DNA of 64,000 nt from Streptomyces sp. NBC_01689 (GTDB taxonomy: Bacteria; Actinomycetota; Actinomycetes; Streptomycetales; Streptomycetaceae): NCBI RefSeq assembly GCF_036250675.1, contig NZ_CP109592.1, forward strand, positions 930,001 to 994,000, written 5' to 3'. The notes below the pieces were generated by a model. That model was not told the DNA's origin. It saw nothing but the letters and a program-made list of their open reading frames with translations, and did no database searches. Each line of letters opens with the position of its first letter. Within the stretch, counting starts at the first letter, position 1. Shown here one piece after another: positions 62,239-64,000 of the stretch. The position numbers and the translations under genes are program-made.

Positions 62239-63201
62239 TCAGTTGTTGGTCAGGACTATGCGCTGGCTGGGCGAGATGTGCATGTCCCAGGCTTTGTGTA
62301 CTTGCTGCAGCGGAATGGCCACCGACTCGCCGGTCAGTGCGCCGGTGCTGATTTCATGGGCGAGCGTGGGCAGTTCGGCCAGGATGGCGTGGATGCCGAT
62401 GGATCCCTGACCGCTGCCGAGAAGGTTGAGGTTGCCTGCACGGAGGAATGCGGAGGGGAGAGAGATGTCCTGGCCGGCCATGGAACCGATCTGGACCCAG
62501 TGCAGCGCCTTTGATCGGTCGGTGCGTGCCTTGAGGAGCGCCGGGATGGCCTGTTCGGTGGGCCTGCCCCACAGGTAGTCGAGGACGATGTCGACGTCGC
62601 CCGCTTCGCGTCCGAGCACGTTCGCGATCTCCTCGTCACTGCCGTTGAGGGAGACAACCGCGTCGGCGCCGAGGTTCTTGAGAAGCTGCAGGCGCTCGGG
62701 TGAGCGGCCCGCTCCCACGACGCGTTCGGCGCCCACGAGTTTGGCGATCTGCACGGCAAGGCGTCCGGCGTTGCCGGTGGCGCCCAGGACGAGCACGCTG
62801 GCGCCGGGCTGGAAGCTCAGCCTGCTGCGCAGGGCCACCCAGGACGACATGCCGGGGTTCATTGCCGCCGCGACCGCGAGCGGATCGGTGTCGGCGGGCA
62901 GGGTGATGGCGCGCCGCCGGTCGACGACGGCCTGCTCGGCCATGGTGCCCACGGCGTCGTCCGAGACGACGAAGTACAGCAGCTCCCCATCGCTGGTGCG
63001 GCCCACGGCATCGATGCCCGGGACCATGGGCAGCAAGCCGTCGGAGGTGTAGTGAGAGCCGTCGGCTGCGGACCGCACACGCGGGTGCAGTCCGGCGGCC
63101 ACGACATCGACGAGGACCTCGTGCTCGCCCCGCGGGGAGGGGGTTGGGAATGTCTCATAACGAGGCGGAGCATCGAAGGACCTGACAACGGCCGCGTGCA
63201 T
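62239..63201 (-). CDS. Zinc-independent medium-chain quinone oxidoreductase-like protein
   Basis: 320 residues. GroES-like N-terminus, then Rossmann motif VLGATGNAGRLAVQIAKLVGA. The structural zinc Cys cluster is absent, as in quinone reductases. ATG 63201 with GGGAG seven bases upstream preferred to a longer open frame. A shared MarR operator lies at 63288-63307, so it is probably induced by an electrophile or quinone via the adjacent MarR regulator. Confidence 0.88.
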   Translation of the reverse strand: MHAAVVRSFDAPPRYETFPTPSPRGEHEVLVDVVAAGLHPRVRSAADGSHYTSDGLLPMVPGIDAVGRTSDGELLYFVVSDDAVGTMAEQAVVDRRRAITLPADTDPLAVAAAMNPGMSSWVALRSRLSFQPGASVLVLGATGNAGRLAVQIAKLVGAERVVGAGRSPERLQLLKNLGADAVVSLNGSDEEIANVLGREAGDVDIVLDYLWGRPTEQAIPALLKARTDRSKALHWVQIGSMAGQDISLPSAFLRAGNLNLLGSGQGSIGIHAILAELPTLAHEISTGALTGESVAIPLQQVHKAWDMHISPSQRIVLTNN

Positions 63202-63287
63202 ACGCGTCTCCCATCTGGGGTCCGGCATGTGAGCCGGCAGCGGATCAGGCACGCCATTCAGTACGTGCCACAAACTAATTTCGAAGA

Positions 63288-63307
63288 TAGTTTGCGGCAC
63301 GCACTAA
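63288..63307 (-). promoter_or_regulatory. Putative MarR operator upstream of the oxidoreductase
   Basis: TAGTTTGCGGCACGCACTAA, 18 of 20 identical to the site before the MarR gene (63875-63894, inverted). It also forms part of a longer inverted repeat, GTGCCACAAACTA at 63265-63277 against 63288-63300. Confidence 0.7.
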
Positions 63308-63399
63308 GTCAAATGGGTGTTTTGCCTGATCCTTGTGGACTGCGCTGGCTGCCGAGCGCGTCTACGTGCGGATATCCGACGCCGCAGGCAGCGAGCGAG

Positions 63400-63858
63400 T
63401 CAGTCGGCGTCGCGAGGGGTGAGAATCTCGGAAATGTGACCCACGAACTGCTGGCGGGCGTGGTCTGACAGCGGGGCAACGAGCCCGTTGATCTCCCGCT
63501 CGACGTCGCGCGCGCAAGCATTGACGAGGGCTCGGCCGCGGGTGGTGAGACTGACGGTGAAGGACCGCCCATCACGAGGATCCCGGGCCCGTTGGACAAG
63601 GTCGCGCTTCTCCGCGCGGGAGACGAGCCCCGTGGTGGACGACTTGTCCAGCCCGAGGTGGTCAGCCAGGGCAAGCATGCTCGGCTCGCGGTCGCGCAGC
63701 ACACCCAACATCCGGATCTGCACCACGGATAGGTCCCGCTCCGCGCCGACCTTTCCGAGGACCTGGTGCACCCGGAAGGACAGCTGAACGAGGGCGTCGA
63801 CTATGGCGTTCGCGGGAATGACGTCGGTCGCGTGCGCCGCCGCTTGCCTGCTGGTCAT
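63400..63858 (-). CDS. MarR-family transcriptional regulator
   Basis: 152 residues. Winged helix: SVVQIRMLGVLRDREPSMLALADHLGLDKSSTTGLVSRAEKR, wing RARDPRDGRSFTVSLTTRG. No redox Cys pair typical of OhrR is obvious; Cys in VNACARD is C-terminal. Operator 17 bases upstream indicates autoregulation; downstream target is the oxidoreductase 199 bases away. Confidence 0.92.
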   Translation of the reverse strand: MTSRQAAAHATDVIPANAIVDALVQLSFRVHQVLGKVGAERDLSVVQIRMLGVLRDREPSMLALADHLGLDKSSTTGLVSRAEKRDLVQRARDPRDGRSFTVSLTTRGRALVNACARDVEREINGLVAPLSDHARQQFVGHISEILTPRDAD

Positions 63859-63874
63859 GCGACCACTGTACCGA

Positions 63875-63894
63875 TTAGTGCGCGACGCAAACTA
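63875..63894 (-). promoter_or_regulatory. Putative MarR autoregulatory operator
   Basis: TTAGTGCGCGACGCAAACTA on the plus strand; reverse complement matches the oxidoreductase site at 18 of 20 bases. Imperfect palindrome around GCG-N3-CGC. Confidence 0.7.
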
Positions 63895-64000
63895 CATTGC
63901 CGTGAGGGTACATGTTGCCCTCGTCGCGAAGCCGGTCGATCGCCGCGTCCGCCCTTGTCGTACTGCGGTCCGGTCGACATCGCCGCTTCATCGGAGCGCC
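63895..64000. other. Window edge, no supported gene
   Basis: About 105 bases. On the minus strand a frame ADAAIDRLRDEGNMYPHGN ending at a TAA within the MarR operator could be the C-terminus of a gene starting beyond the window; too short to call. Confidence 0.3.

Overview
The window comes from a high-GC actinomycete, almost certainly a Streptomyces. It has frequent GTG/TTG starts, GAGGAG-type ribosome binding sites, a SigB/SigF-type sigma factor with PP2C/STAS/HPK-like partners, an S53 protease, Dps, and IS3/IS5/IS630/IS110/IS481 relics. No rRNA, tRNA or CRISPR array was seen.

Layout. 1-4.7 kb: minus-strand NRPS genes (a partial adenylation gene running off the left edge, coupled by TGATG to a C-A-T-TE termination module). 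5.9-12.4 kb: a repeat-tailed hypothetical, GPP34, secreted SGNH hydrolase, UBP-type zinc finger and FUSC membrane protein. 12.5-17.8 kb: an ECF sigma factor divergent from a DUF2236/MpaB-type oxygenase, an HTH-less STAND ATPase and a MerR regulator with a cobalamin-binding-like domain. Tandem 11-bp repeats lie in the divergent promoter region. 18-27 kb: cysteine-desulfurase-like enzyme and a general-stress cluster (anti-sigma kinase, two STAS antagonists, PRC-barrel, PAS/GAF/PP2C phosphatase, a cobalamin-cap-only protein, winged-helix regulator, Dps, SigB/F-type sigma factor). 27.5-33.1 kb: an EF-G-like gene with no GTPase domain and a giant S53 protease with kelch repeats.

33.4-41.5 kb is a mobile, decayed island: RNase H and Rhs fragments, a frameshifted IS3 element inserted in an older transposase, a NACHT membrane NTPase, a RacP-like zinc-finger protein, a frameshifted IS5 transposase and a second frameshifted IS3 element.

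41.6-52.04 kb (minus strand) is the most interesting locus: a compact RiPP-type operon. A 46-aa precursor-like peptide at 52037-51897 is followed by an attenuator-like hairpin, then a PPDK-like enzyme with a degraded ATP-binding half, an ABC exporter (ATPase plus two permeases), a B12-type radical SAM RiPP maturase, a nucleotidyltransferase and a large protein with a C-terminal cyclophilin domain. Most junctions overlap by a few bases, so these genes are probably translated together. The combination of dikinase-like enzyme, nucleotidyltransferase and prolyl isomerase around a RiPP radical SAM enzyme does not match a RiPP class I know. A divergent metallo-hydrolase and a Cx5R phosphatase flank it.

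53.4-62.1 kb is a second decayed zone: antiporter, lamin-tail, aldo-keto reductase and small-HTH gene fragments, IS110, IS630 and IS481 relics, and a toxin-antitoxin-like three-gene operon with a palindromic operator. 58.7-63.9 kb also carries SDR/TetR and quinone oxidoreductase/MarR pairs. The latter two share an 18/20-identical operator.
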